Shown in pieces: positions 54,403-62,496 of a DNA stretch of 64,000 bases (the stretch's first letter is position 1; each line of letters begins with the position of its first letter). Both the position numbers and the translations under genes were made by a program. The stretch lies in assembly GCA_015060965.1 (NCBI GenBank), contig SUXN01000005.1, forward strand, positions 1-64,000, in the 5' to 3' direction. The notes under the pieces are model-generated. The model was not told where the DNA came from. It saw only the letters and a list, made by a program, of their open reading frames with translations, and did no database searches. This DNA comes from Bacteroidales bacterium. Its GTDB lineage: Bacteria; Bacteroidota; Bacteroidia; Bacteroidales; Bacteroidaceae.

Positions 54403-54435
54403 AATGTCACCGACTACCGCCGGTGACATTTTTTA
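54403..54435 (+). terminator. rho-independent terminator
   Basis: Stem AATGTCACCG (54403-54412) with CGGTGACATT (54421-54430), 8-nt loop, then TTTTAT. Confidence 0.9.
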
Positions 54436-54449
54436 TATCCATATCAGAC

Positions 54450-54476
54450 AAAAAAAGCGAGTGCCATTGCACTCGC
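54450..54476 (-). terminator. rho-independent terminator of the SRP RNA gene
   Basis: On the minus strand: perfect 8-bp stem GCGAGTGC/GCACTCGC (54476-54457) with a 4-nt loop, followed by seven T. Confidence 0.88.
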
Positions 54477-54485
54477 CTATGGGGT

Positions 54486-54581
54486 GGGTAAGCTACCTAC
54501 ATCGCGCCGCTACAACCAACTACCTTTGCTGCGGTCAAGCCCTGGAGGATTCGCTAGGAGCTGGCCGTATAGGACTTACCC
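54486..54581 (-). ncRNA. ffs: signal recognition particle RNA, small bacterial type (probable)
   Basis: Minus strand core of 96 nt closed by GGGTAAG (54581-54575) with CTTACCC (54492-54486). Inner helix CCAGCT/AGTTGG, then CCT/AGG, enclosing CAGGGCTTGACCGCAGCA. The CAGG and AGCA pieces sit where the SRP domain IV internal loop that binds Ffh is expected. The apical loop reads GGCTTGACC, not the GGAA type of E. coli. It has a perfect promoter and a strong terminator and no reading frame, so a structured RNA gene is certain; the SRP assignment is from pattern and size and is probable. Confidence 0.75.
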
Positions 54582-54603
54582 ATACGTTCTAACATTATCG
54601 ACT

Positions 54604-54635
54604 GCAAAGGTAAGAAAAAATTGCGACGACACAAA
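54604..54635 (-). promoter_or_regulatory. promoter of the SRP RNA gene
   Basis: Minus strand -33 TTTG (54635-54632), 19-nt spacer, perfect -7 TACCTTTGC (54612-54604). Start of transcription expected near 54598. Confidence 0.8.
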
Positions 54636-54728
54636 CATTATATGGCAAAAATTATCCTTGCACCATCAAATAGACTGCTGCATAAGGAGAAAATCCACAT
54701 TATACAACTGAGATTACACTATTTTTTG

Positions 54729-54737
54729 TATTTTTGC
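54729..54737 (+). promoter_or_regulatory. -7 element of rnpB
   Basis: TATTTTTGC, 13 nt before the first base of the RNase P RNA P1 helix. No clear -33. Confidence 0.6.
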
Positions 54738-54749
54738 AAACAGAAACAC

Positions 54750-55092
54750 AGTCAGCCGGTCTGTCGCCGTTGTCACCAAAGGCAAAGGAGGAAAGTCCGG
54801 GCAGCGCAGAGCACTCCACTTCCTAACAGAAAGCTGCTTGTGAAGGCAGAGTAACGCAGAAGAAAATAACCGCCCCTCCGGGGGTAAGGGTGAGAAGGTG
54901 GGGTAAGAGCCCACCGGCCGTGCAGCGATGTACGGGCCGTGTGTCTTGGAGGCTGCAAGTTCATGTAAACCGGCGCTTGAGGGTCGCTCGCCCGAGCCGG
55001 AGGGTAGAACGCTTTAGCATTGTGGTGACACACTGCATAGATGAATGACAGACACCCCGCAAGGGGCACAGAACCCGGCTTATAGGCTGGCT
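54750..55092 (+). ncRNA. rnpB: RNase P RNA (class A)
   Basis: About 343 nt. The P1 helix AGTCAGCC (54750-54757) pairs with GGCTGGCT (55085-55092). The universal core GGAGGAAAGTCCGGGCA is near 54785, and the conserved 3' part ACAGAACCCGGCTTATAGG is near 55068. It is the catalytic subunit that matures tRNA 5' ends with RnpA. Divergent from the SRP RNA gene; terminator 8 nt downstream. Ends placed by the P1 pairing. Confidence 0.96.
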
Positions 55093-55100
55093 GTTACACA

Positions 55101-55130
55101 AACGGAGCATACCGCGCGGTATGCTCCGTT
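55101..55130 (+). terminator. hairpin terminator of rnpB
   Basis: Perfect 15-bp self-complementary palindrome: AACGGAGCATACCGC and its complement, without T-run beyond TTATCATT. Confidence 0.75.
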
Positions 55131-55227
55131 ATCATTGTATATAAACGAGTCAAGCAGCTCGCAGTGTTCCGTTTAAAAAGCGCCCACCAAGGACCTTATA
55201 AATTGGCGCTCCCTTACTCTTTAAACA

Positions 55228-56718
55228 TTATCTCCCCGTCTCTTCAATCTCGGAACTTGCAACCATAAGCAAGTGGTCACCCTCGTGCAACTTCAAGGAG
55301 CCGTCAGGTACAACATACCTGTCGCCACGCTTGACAAGCATCACAAGTACACCTTTCGGTAGCCCCAGCGCCTGCAAAGTATCACCCTTGCTCTCTATAA
55401 GCTCCGCCGTAACGGTAATCTCACTGAGTTCACCGGCATCCTCCGGAAGCTCTACATCAAAATGGCTCTTTTCGGGAGGAGGCAACAGCAGGTTCATCTT
55501 CTTGGCCGCAGCAGCAATTGTACCGCCCTGCAAAACCAATGAGAGCAATGTTATAAAGAATACAATATTGAATATCTCACTGCTGCCAGGCACATTCTCA
55601 ACCACCGGATACATTGCAAAGATGATAGGCACAGCACCACGCAAGCCCACCCACGAGACATAGCTCTTTGATGCAAGATTGATATTCTTGAACGGCAACA
55701 ACGACATAAATACACTCAACGGACGCGCCACAAGCATCATGAACAATCCTATCAGCAATGCAGCTACCGCACACTTCCACATCTCACTGGGGACAACAAG
55801 AAGTCCCAACAGAAGGAACATGCCTATCTGCACAATCCATGTCAAGCCATCGAAGAAGGCCACCACCTGTTTACGGTTCTTCATCCTGTTGTTTCCCACA
55901 ATTATACCCGTAATATAAACCGCGAGATATCCGTTACCGCCCAACATATCAGTGACCGCAAAGGTAAAGAAGACAATACTCATGAGCATGATTGAGTATA
56001 GCGGTATATTGTTGAGGTTCACCTTGTTCATCACCCATCCGGTAGCAAAGCCGGCACCTGCACCTATCATCGCACCCACAGCAAACTGCTGGGCCAGGAT
56101 TGTCAGCGAGTCGACCACCAGTTTGGGAGTGTCCAGAGAAGACAACGAAGCATCACCAACCGTAAGAGCAAGCTGTATGAGTACAATAGTAAGGATATAT
56201 GCCATCGGGTCGTTGCTTCCGCTCTCGAGCTCCAGCATCGGTTGCAGATTGTTCTTGAGCCTCATATTCTTACCGCGCAGGATATTAAAGACCGTGGCAG
56301 AGTCAGTCGATGACATTGTAGCAGCAAGCAGGAAGCAGGTTATCAGAGGCAGCTGCAACGAGAAGAGTTCCCACTCGGAGAGAGCGAAGATGAACCCACC
56401 GGTGAAGAGCGTTGTCAGCAGCACGCCCACGGTAGAAAGCGTGAGTCCCGGTCCTAACACAGGCCTTATATCGGAAATCCGCGTCTCGACACCACCTGTA
56501 AAGAGGATAACACAGAGTGCCACCATTCCAACGAACTGTGCCTGACCGACATTATCGAAATGTATTCCCAGGCCATCACACCCGAACAACATTCCTGCAA
56601 CAAGAAAAAGCAACAAGGTAGGCATTCCGAAGCGTCCGCCGGCCTTGGTAATCAATATACTGCAGAATATAAGTATTGAACCGATGAAAAGTATATTTCC
56701 CGAAGTAAATGTAATCAT
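55228..56718 (-). CDS. NhaP/CvrA-type cation/proton antiporter
   Basis: 496 aa with about 12 membrane helices and a cytoplasmic C-terminal TrkA_C-like domain (about 410-490: SEITVTAELIESKGDTLQALGLPKGVLVMLVKRGDRYVVPDGSLKLHEGDHLLM). CPA1 marks: GRFGMPTLLLFLVAGMLFG, ATMSSTDSATVFNIL, MLELESGSNDPMAYILTIVL and SYVSWVGLRGAVPII. It exchanges K+ or Na+ for protons. The C-terminal domain, as in NhaP2, probably gates by ligand. Monocistronic, promoter at 56775-56783. Confidence 0.9.
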   Translation of the reverse strand: MITFTSGNILFIGSILIFCSILITKAGGRFGMPTLLLFLVAGMLFGCDGLGIHFDNVGQAQFVGMVALCVILFTGGVETRISDIRPVLGPGLTLSTVGVLLTTLFTGGFIFALSEWELFSLQLPLITCFLLAATMSSTDSATVFNILRGKNMRLKNNLQPMLELESGSNDPMAYILTIVLIQLALTVGDASLSSLDTPKLVVDSLTILAQQFAVGAMIGAGAGFATGWVMNKVNLNNIPLYSIMLMSIVFFTFAVTDMLGGNGYLAVYITGIIVGNNRMKNRKQVVAFFDGLTWIVQIGMFLLLGLLVVPSEMWKCAVAALLIGLFMMLVARPLSVFMSLLPFKNINLASKSYVSWVGLRGAVPIIFAMYPVVENVPGSSEIFNIVFFITLLSLVLQGGTIAAAAKKMNLLLPPPEKSHFDVELPEDAGELSEITVTAELIESKGDTLQALGLPKGVLVMLVKRGDRYVVPDGSLKLHEGDHLLMVASSEIEETGR

Positions 56719-56774
56719 AATTCAAACCGTTTCCAAAACGACCGGGACTTGTAGGATATAAATCCCAATCGGAT

Positions 56775-56783
56775 GCAAAATTA
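56775..56783 (-). promoter_or_regulatory. -7 element for the antiporter gene
   Basis: Minus strand TAATTTTGC. No TTG at the standard distance. Confidence 0.5.
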
Positions 56784-56900
56784 ATAAAAAAGCAAGGAGT
56801 AGAAACCTCTAAACGGCAAGAAATATTCCCATTACACATCTTTTATCTTTACATACCAACAAGACTGAAAAGGCTCTTTTCATCCAACCCCTCAACAAAA

Positions 56901-56932
56901 GTGGGTGACCCAAAAGTGAATGGGTCACCCAC
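56901..56932 (-). terminator. terminator of the ansB-porin-dcuB operon
   Basis: Perfect 11-bp stem GTGGGTGACCC/GGGTCACCCAC with a 10-nt loop; on the minus strand TTTTG follows. Confidence 0.8.
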
Positions 56933-56954
56933 GTCCTATTCAGTATAGCTGATA

Positions 56955-58256
56955 TCAATAAATCTGAATCAACAGAAGACCTGTAGCTATTGCCACTGCC
57001 GTAGCCACAAGGCCCGGCATCATGAACGAGTGGTTAAGTATCCACTTTCCTATCCTTGTCGTTCCGGTGCGGTCAAAGTTTATCGCTGCCACCAGTGTCG
57101 GATAGTTAGGGATAAAGAAATAACCGTTCACAGCCGGGAACAACGCAATCAGCATCATAGGAGATATGCTCAATGCTATACCCAACGGCACAATCGCACG
57201 CACCGTGGCCGCCTGACTGTAGAGCAGTATCGACATCACGAAGAGGGCCAAACCGAAGAGCCATGGCATCTCGGTAACTACACCCTCTATAGAGCTTTTC
57301 AGTTCCACGATGTTTCCACTGATAAAGGTGTCACCCATCCACGCGATACCGAAGATTGCCACCACTGCCTGCATTCCTGCCGAGAACACACTGCCCTGCG
57401 CAGCCTTCGCGCCACTGGTACGGGTGATGAGCAGTATCAATGCTGCCGTAGCAAGCATCAGCATCTCTATTATGACAGGCATACCGACCTGTTCTCCATT
57501 AAATGCAGGGCGCATTGACGGCATCGAGCCGAAGAGGACGATCAATACAGTAGCTGCAATGAACAGCAAGACAGAAATGCGTGCACCGAAACGGTTCTTC
57601 ACATCATCAATCTCAACATGCTTGGTATCGAGTTCACCCGACTCGAGGCGGCGCTTGTATTCAGGGTCATCGACAAGTTTCTTGCCCACTCTCATTGAGA
57701 AGAGTGCACCTACAATCACACCAACAAGAGTGGCAGGTATACTTATTTTAAGAATGTCGAAAAGCGTAATGTCAAAACCGGCAAGCAAGCCCAGGAGAGC
57801 CACCGTAGCCGCAGAGATAGGGGAAGCCGTAATCGCCTGTTGCGAGGCAATGACAGCTATTCCCAACGGACGTTCCGGACGTATCTTTGTCTCTGTGGCC
57901 ACCTCGGCAATCACAGGCAACACCGAATATGCAACGTGTCCTGTTCCTGCAAGAAAAGTGAAAGTATAGGTCACCAACGGGGCCAGGACTGTCACATACT
58001 GCGGGTTAGAGCGCAGAATACGCTCTGCCACCTTTACCATATAATCAAGACCGCCTGCCGCCTGCATGCATCCGGCTGCAGATATTACCGCAGCAATCAT
58101 CAGCATCACATCAATGGGAAGAGCGCCGGGTTGCAGCCCGAAGACAAATGTCAGCACCGCAACACCCACACCACCCATGACACCAAGGCCGATACCGCCA
58201 AGACGTGCACCGATGATAATGCACACAAGAACCAGCAGAAGTTGTACAAGCATCAT
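56955..58256 (-). CDS. dcuB: anaerobic C4-dicarboxylate transporter
   Basis: 433 aa, about 10-12 helices. DcuA/B family segments: IIIGARLGGIGLGVMGGVGVAVLTFVFGL, LAPLVTYTFTFLAGTGHVAYSVLPVIAEVA, ERPLGIAVIASQQAITASPISAATVAL, FFIPNYPTLVAAINFDRTGTTRIGKWILNHSFMMPGL. It exchanges aspartate or fumarate for succinate across the inner membrane under anaerobic conditions. Last in the asparaginase-porin-DcuB operon. Confidence 0.95.
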   Translation of the reverse strand: MMLVQLLLVLVCIIIGARLGGIGLGVMGGVGVAVLTFVFGLQPGALPIDVMLMIAAVISAAGCMQAAGGLDYMVKVAERILRSNPQYVTVLAPLVTYTFTFLAGTGHVAYSVLPVIAEVATETKIRPERPLGIAVIASQQAITASPISAATVALLGLLAGFDITLFDILKISIPATLVGVIVGALFSMRVGKKLVDDPEYKRRLESGELDTKHVEIDDVKNRFGARISVLLFIAATVLIVLFGSMPSMRPAFNGEQVGMPVIIEMLMLATAALILLITRTSGAKAAQGSVFSAGMQAVVAIFGIAWMGDTFISGNIVELKSSIEGVVTEMPWLFGLALFVMSILLYSQAATVRAIVPLGIALSISPMMLIALFPAVNGYFFIPNYPTLVAAINFDRTGTTRIGKWILNHSFMMPGLVATAVAIATGLLLIQIY

Positions 58257-58287
58257 ATTTTATATAGTGTTTGTCATGTGTTAATTA

Positions 58288-59481
58288 TCAGAACAGAGGC
58301 AACTGGTAGATGAAGCCCAATGATACACGCTGTGTACTGTAGTCATCCTGCCCGAATGCCTTTGCTCTCTCGGTGAAGAAGTTGCTCTGACCGATGAATG
58401 CAAGATAGAAGTGCAGGTTGGTCTCCATTGGATAGAACTCCACACCGGCAATGTAACCGAGCGATGTACGGTAGTTGCCCTTTGCCACGCCGTCGGTATC
58501 CTTTGCCACACCGGCAGACTCGAACATACCCTTCGCGAAAAGATTCCACTTGGGCTGTACGCGGAAGTTTATCTTTGTCACAAGCGAGTTATACAACGCA
58601 TTGTACATGTTATGTCCGCCAAATGCGCCCTGACCACCAAGGAGATTTGTCATTATGCCCTTACGGTCAACCTGCTCAAGCGAGCTCATGAGGTCGACAT
58701 ACATATTGCAACGCTCCGAGAAGTTGAACTGGTTACCGAGCGCCACATAATACATGTACTTTCCGTGAGTCTCCTCCATCAGAGAAGCCGACCAGCGTGT
58801 CTGCCATGCATTGTCGAACATATTGGCATTCCAGTTCACAGAGTATACAAGCGGCAGACGGCTCTCCTCGAGACCGGCACCGTAAGTATCCTCCTGTGAG
58901 CCGTTACGGCTATCAAGAATCTGGAACTGCAACTGCTGTGTGGGAGTAACGTCATATATGAGCGAAAGACCTGTCATGAAGTTGCTCATATTGTTGATAA
59001 TCTCACTGTACTGGTAGATTTCGATAGGGTTCGCATCGAACTCGAAACCACCGTACGCAGCACACTGCTTGCCTGCTGTCAGTGATAACTTCTCATTGAG
59101 TTGAACTGCGATATATGCAAGGTCAATGGAGTTCGGCAGATTATCGATCATGCCGCCACCGTCATTGCTGCGGTTCAGGCGCTGACGCCAACGGTAAGAG
59201 AGCCAGTCATTGACCTTACCTTTAGCCTCGATACGCAGCTGACGCATATTGAACGCACCTTCGCTCAAGCCGTTGCGGCTATCCTGGTTGAACTTTGCAT
59301 CGAAAGCACCGTGCATGTTCATGTAGAGATTGAACCAGTCGTTCTGTTTCTCGATTTTTGTCACGCGCTCTGCAAGTGATTTCTCGCCATAGGCATTTGC
59401 GGCATTACGCGATGTAACCTGGGCCGATGCCATACCGGCTACAAGCGCTACAAGTACAAATAGAGTGTTTCTCATTTTCAT
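58288..59481 (-). CDS. phosphate-selective porin O/P-like outer-membrane protein
   Basis: 397 aa with signal peptide MKMRNTLFVLVALVAGMASAQ, a short coiled region (LAERVTKIEKQNDWFNLYMNMHGAFDAKF), then a beta-barrel. FNMRQLRIEAKGKVNDWLSYRWRQRLNR, LNEKLSLTAGKQCAAYGGFEFDANPIEIYQYS and the terminal FIYQLPLF fit the porin O/P family. By position it probably lets asparagine, aspartate or other dicarboxylates across the outer membrane. It lies 12 nt after ansB and 31 nt before dcuB. Confidence 0.86.
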   Translation of the reverse strand: MKMRNTLFVLVALVAGMASAQVTSRNAANAYGEKSLAERVTKIEKQNDWFNLYMNMHGAFDAKFNQDSRNGLSEGAFNMRQLRIEAKGKVNDWLSYRWRQRLNRSNDGGGMIDNLPNSIDLAYIAVQLNEKLSLTAGKQCAAYGGFEFDANPIEIYQYSEIINNMSNFMTGLSLIYDVTPTQQLQFQILDSRNGSQEDTYGAGLEESRLPLVYSVNWNANMFDNAWQTRWSASLMEETHGKYMYYVALGNQFNFSERCNMYVDLMSSLEQVDRKGIMTNLLGGQGAFGGHNMYNALYNSLVTKINFRVQPKWNLFAKGMFESAGVAKDTDGVAKGNYRTSLGYIAGVEFYPMETNLHFYLAFIGQSNFFTERAKAFGQDDYSTQRVSLGFIYQLPLF

Positions 59482-59493
59482 GACTGTAGTTTA

Positions 59494-60549
59494 TTAATAG
59501 TTATTGAAATATTTCTGAATAGCTTTCCAATCATCGGTCTTTGTAAGGGCAAGCATCAGAAGGATGCGTGCCTTCTGTGGATTGAGACCCCATGATGCCA
59601 CAAACTCATACTTGTTGTCATCCACCTCGGCGTCAAGTGTTGTAGCACCGGTAGGAACGCGGCTTGAACGTACAACTATTATACCGTCCTTGCGTGCCTT
59701 TTCAAGCTCAGGGAACACATTCTTATGGATGTTACCATTACCCACGCCTGCATAGACAATACCTTTGTAGTCTTTCTTTATCATCATCTTAACCACATCA
59801 CCCTCAACGCTTGAATAACCATAGGCAATGCCCACCTTTGGGAGAGCCTTGAGACCGGCAATATTGAAGTATGGAGCATCGGCCAGCTTCGCTGCCGGAC
59901 GGAAGAAACGTACCTCGCCATTGTGGATGTAGCCCAGAGGACCGGAATTGGGCGATTGGAAAGTCTCCACGCTTGTGGTATTCGTCTTTGTGACATCCGC
60001 AGCACCGTAAACCTTACCGTTCATGCACACAAGTACACCGCGTCCCATTGAAGCCGGTGATGCTGCTGTAACCACAGCATTGTAGAGGTTTACCGGGCCG
60101 TCTGCGCTTATCGCAGTTGATGGACGCATGGCACCGACAAGCACTACAGGCTTGTTGCTGTTTGTAACAAGGCTAAGGAAGAAAGCTGTCTCCTCCATGG
60201 TATCGGTTCCGTGGGTAATTACAATACCGTTCACGTCTGCCTGTGCAAGAAGTTCATTCACTCTCTTTGCAAGCACCAGCCACACATCATTGCTCATATC
60301 CTGTGAACCGATATTCACCACCTGCTCGCCCTCGACGTATGCAACATCATTTATTGCGGGAACAGCATCGAGCAGTGTACCGATAGCAACCTGTCCTGCC
60401 GAATAGTTACTCTTTGTAGCCGAAGAGCCCGAGCCGGCGATTGTTCCGCCTGTCGCAAGGATATACACCTTCGGCAACTCCTGAGCAAAAGCCATCGTCA
60501 CAGACAACAGCATAATCACAAACATACTGAATCTTTTTGAGTAGGTCAT
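59494..60549 (-). CDS. ansB: type II L-asparaginase (periplasmic)
   Basis: 351 aa, signal peptide (FSMFVIMLLSVTMAFAQ). Catalytic motifs VYILATGGTIAGSG (first Thr) and GIVITHGTDTMEETAFFLSL (second Thr and Asp); KPVVLVGAMRPSTAISADGPVNLYNAV and the C-terminal GIVVVRSSRVPTG are typical. It hydrolyses asparagine to aspartate and ammonia in the periplasm. With porin and DcuB next to it, the aspartate can be imported in exchange for succinate, serving fumarate respiration. Confidence 0.96.
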   Translation of the reverse strand: MTYSKRFSMFVIMLLSVTMAFAQELPKVYILATGGTIAGSGSSATKSNYSAGQVAIGTLLDAVPAINDVAYVEGEQVVNIGSQDMSNDVWLVLAKRVNELLAQADVNGIVITHGTDTMEETAFFLSLVTNSNKPVVLVGAMRPSTAISADGPVNLYNAVVTAASPASMGRGVLVCMNGKVYGAADVTKTNTTSVETFQSPNSGPLGYIHNGEVRFFRPAAKLADAPYFNIAGLKALPKVGIAYGYSSVEGDVVKMMIKKDYKGIVYAGVGNGNIHKNVFPELEKARKDGIIVVRSSRVPTGATTLDAEVDDNKYEFVASWGLNPQKARILLMLALTKTDDWKAIQKYFNNY

Positions 60550-60622
60550 AATTGTTGGTTTTTATAAGTTATACTTCAAGTTTTTTTATTCAACGCACAT
60601 TAAGTTAATTTTGTTTCAAAAG

Positions 60623-61435
60623 TCATCCTATCTTGTAGAACCACCGCAGTCCTTTAGCAAGCCAAGATTGCGGGACCACCCAACGCACCTTTGCCAACGC
60701 CACCTGAAACCACGGGCCCACTTTTGTACGGAAAGGAGGATTCCTGCGCTCTACCAGACGGGCTATCTTCCTTGCAAGCTTGATAGGCTTTGAGCCACCG
60801 AGCTCTTCCTTTTCTATTATACCCATTGTACGCTCAAAGCACTCACGATAGTCATCGCAGGCAAGCGTTGCTTTTGAGACATTCCTGTTGGCCGTGAAGT
60901 TGGTACAGAAATCACCGGGCTCCACCACGCACACCTTTATGCCGAAAGGATATACCTCCATTGAGAGAGCCTCGCTGTAACCCTCGATGGCAAATTTGGA
61001 GGCAGAATAGAAGCCCTGAAAAGGAACAGCCATGACGCCGGCAATGGAACTTATATTTATAATGCGTCCGTTACGGGCCTTACGCATGTGGGGCAGCACC
61101 GCATTGCACATATTCACCATGCCTTTGAAGTTCGTTCCCATCTGCCACTCGATCTCCTCCTCGGTAGCAAGCTCCAATGCCCCGCTTATTCCCACACCGG
61201 CATTGTTTATGAGGACATCAATACGTCCCTGCTCGGTCACCACTCTATCCACAGCCAGGGCAATGGAATCCTTGTCGGTTACATCCATCGGCAGCATACG
61301 CACCCCGTTGTCACAAGCTGCGCCCTTACGGCTTGTGCCATAGACAATGTGTCCACGCCTTACAAGTTCCTCTGCAGTCTCCTTACCGAAGCCCGAAGAT
61401 GCACCAGTTATGAATATCACCTTTGTCTCTTTCAT
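60623..61435 (-). CDS. short-chain dehydrogenase/reductase
   Basis: 270 aa classical SDR: VIFITGASSGFGKETAEELVRRGH, INNAGVGISGALE, NISSIAGVMAVPFQGFYSASKFAIEGYSEALSMEV (catalytic Ser, YSASK) and VEPGDFCTNF. The C-terminal tail (about 230-270) is basic and hydrophobic (KVGPWFQVALAKVRWVVPQSWLAKGLRWFYKIG) and may touch the membrane, as in some steroid- or lipid-acting SDRs. It lies 9 nt after glutaminase. Substrate unknown. Confidence 0.92.
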   Translation of the reverse strand: MKETKVIFITGASSGFGKETAEELVRRGHIVYGTSRKGAACDNGVRMLPMDVTDKDSIALAVDRVVTEQGRIDVLINNAGVGISGALELATEEEIEWQMGTNFKGMVNMCNAVLPHMRKARNGRIINISSIAGVMAVPFQGFYSASKFAIEGYSEALSMEVYPFGIKVCVVEPGDFCTNFTANRNVSKATLACDDYRECFERTMGIIEKEELGGSKPIKLARKIARLVERRNPPFRTKVGPWFQVALAKVRWVVPQSWLAKGLRWFYKIG

Positions 61436-61444
61436 ATGCTACAA

Positions 61445-62359
61445 TCAGAATATCGATTCGTTTGTCATTGTCGTCAGCAACTCAAGCGCCTTCATGCCCT
61501 TTACCGAGTTGCCTTTATTATTCAGACGCGGGCTCCAGACTGCCACCGAATAACGCATGGGATAAATGGCTGCAATGCCACCACCTACACCACTCTTGCC
61601 CGGCAAGCCCACAAGATAGGAGAACTCACCCGCCTCGTCATAGAATCCGCATGTCTGCATTATTGCGTTCATGCGCTTTATCTGCGAGCGTGTAAGTTCT
61701 ATACCAGCGTAGCTGAAAGGTTTCGTATGGTCGGCAAGCGCAAGGAAAGCCTTTGCAAGTTCACAGCAGTTCATCTCGACCGAACAGGTAAGGAAATAGA
61801 GATGCAACACCTCTTCAACGTCACATTCGATATTTTTATGATATTTGAGGAGATTGGCTATGGCCGCATTCAGATAAGCCTTCTCACGCTCCGAGTGAGC
61901 CACCTGTTCATTGAAAGAGATATCCTTACTGCCACATAGTTCACGGACAAACTCAATGAATTTCCCGGCCGGGTCCTCAAAAGATGTCAGCAGGACATCT
62001 GTAAGCACCATTGCCCCCGCATTGATGAACGGATTACGTGGAATACCGTGTTCCACCTCAAGCTGTATAAGGGAATTGAAAGCGGTGCCTGAAGGCTCCT
62101 TACCGACCCTTGTCCACAACCCCTCACCTTTTACAGAGAGAGCCATTGCAAGGGCAAACACCTTTGAGATACTCTGTATTGAAAAACGCTCTTGAGCATC
62201 GCCCACAGAGTAACAGCCGTCGCCAATAACATCCATACATATTGCGAACCTGTCGGGGTTCACCTTCGCCAGTTCCGGTATATAATCGGCCACCTTACCC
62301 ACATTGGAATAAGGCTTTACAGCTTTGTATATATCCTCTAAAATTGTCTTATAGTCCAT
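61445..62359 (-). CDS. glsA: glutaminase
   Basis: 304 aa from MDYKTILEDIYKAVKPYSNVG; the open frame extends upstream to 62428. Serine-dependent glutaminase family: GDAQERFSIQSISKVFALAMAL with the catalytic S-x-x-K, PRNPFINAGAMVLTDVLL, SAHS-like VAHSEREKAYLNAAIA, YFLTCSVEMNCCELAKAFLALA and PGKSGVGGGIAAIYPMRYSVAVWSP. It converts glutamine to glutamate and ammonia, which in gut bacteria aids acid resistance and nitrogen supply. Confidence 0.96.
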   Translation of the reverse strand: MDYKTILEDIYKAVKPYSNVGKVADYIPELAKVNPDRFAICMDVIGDGCYSVGDAQERFSIQSISKVFALAMALSVKGEGLWTRVGKEPSGTAFNSLIQLEVEHGIPRNPFINAGAMVLTDVLLTSFEDPAGKFIEFVRELCGSKDISFNEQVAHSEREKAYLNAAIANLLKYHKNIECDVEEVLHLYFLTCSVEMNCCELAKAFLALADHTKPFSYAGIELTRSQIKRMNAIMQTCGFYDEAGEFSYLVGLPGKSGVGGGIAAIYPMRYSVAVWSPRLNNKGNSVKGMKALELLTTMTNESIF

Positions 62360-62400
62360 TATGAATTCTTGTTGGAACATAGCATGACAAGCATCATACA

Positions 62401-62409
62401 GCGCGAAGA
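62401..62409 (-). promoter_or_regulatory. -7-like element for glsA
   Basis: Minus strand TATCTTCGC, about 42 nt before the ATG. A TTTG lies 14 nt upstream, closer than usual. Confidence 0.4.
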
Positions 62410-62445
62410 TAGCAATTTTTCTGAACAAAACTAATCTTAATGCAA

Positions 62446-62480
62446 AATTTGCATCCGGCGACCGTTATGCCTATCTTCGC
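62446..62480 (+). promoter_or_regulatory. promoter for the TrmH-family gene
   Basis: TTTG (62446-62449), 22-nt spacer, TATCTTCGC (62472-62480), 16 nt before the ATG. Confidence 0.5.
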
Positions 62481-62496
62481 GGTATAATCCATAATT

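Noticed and set aside
54404-54711. Short plus-strand frames
   Set aside because: They overlap the structured SRP RNA gene and its promoter on the other strand.
54714-55069. Short frames on the minus strand
   Set aside because: Antisense to RNase P RNA.
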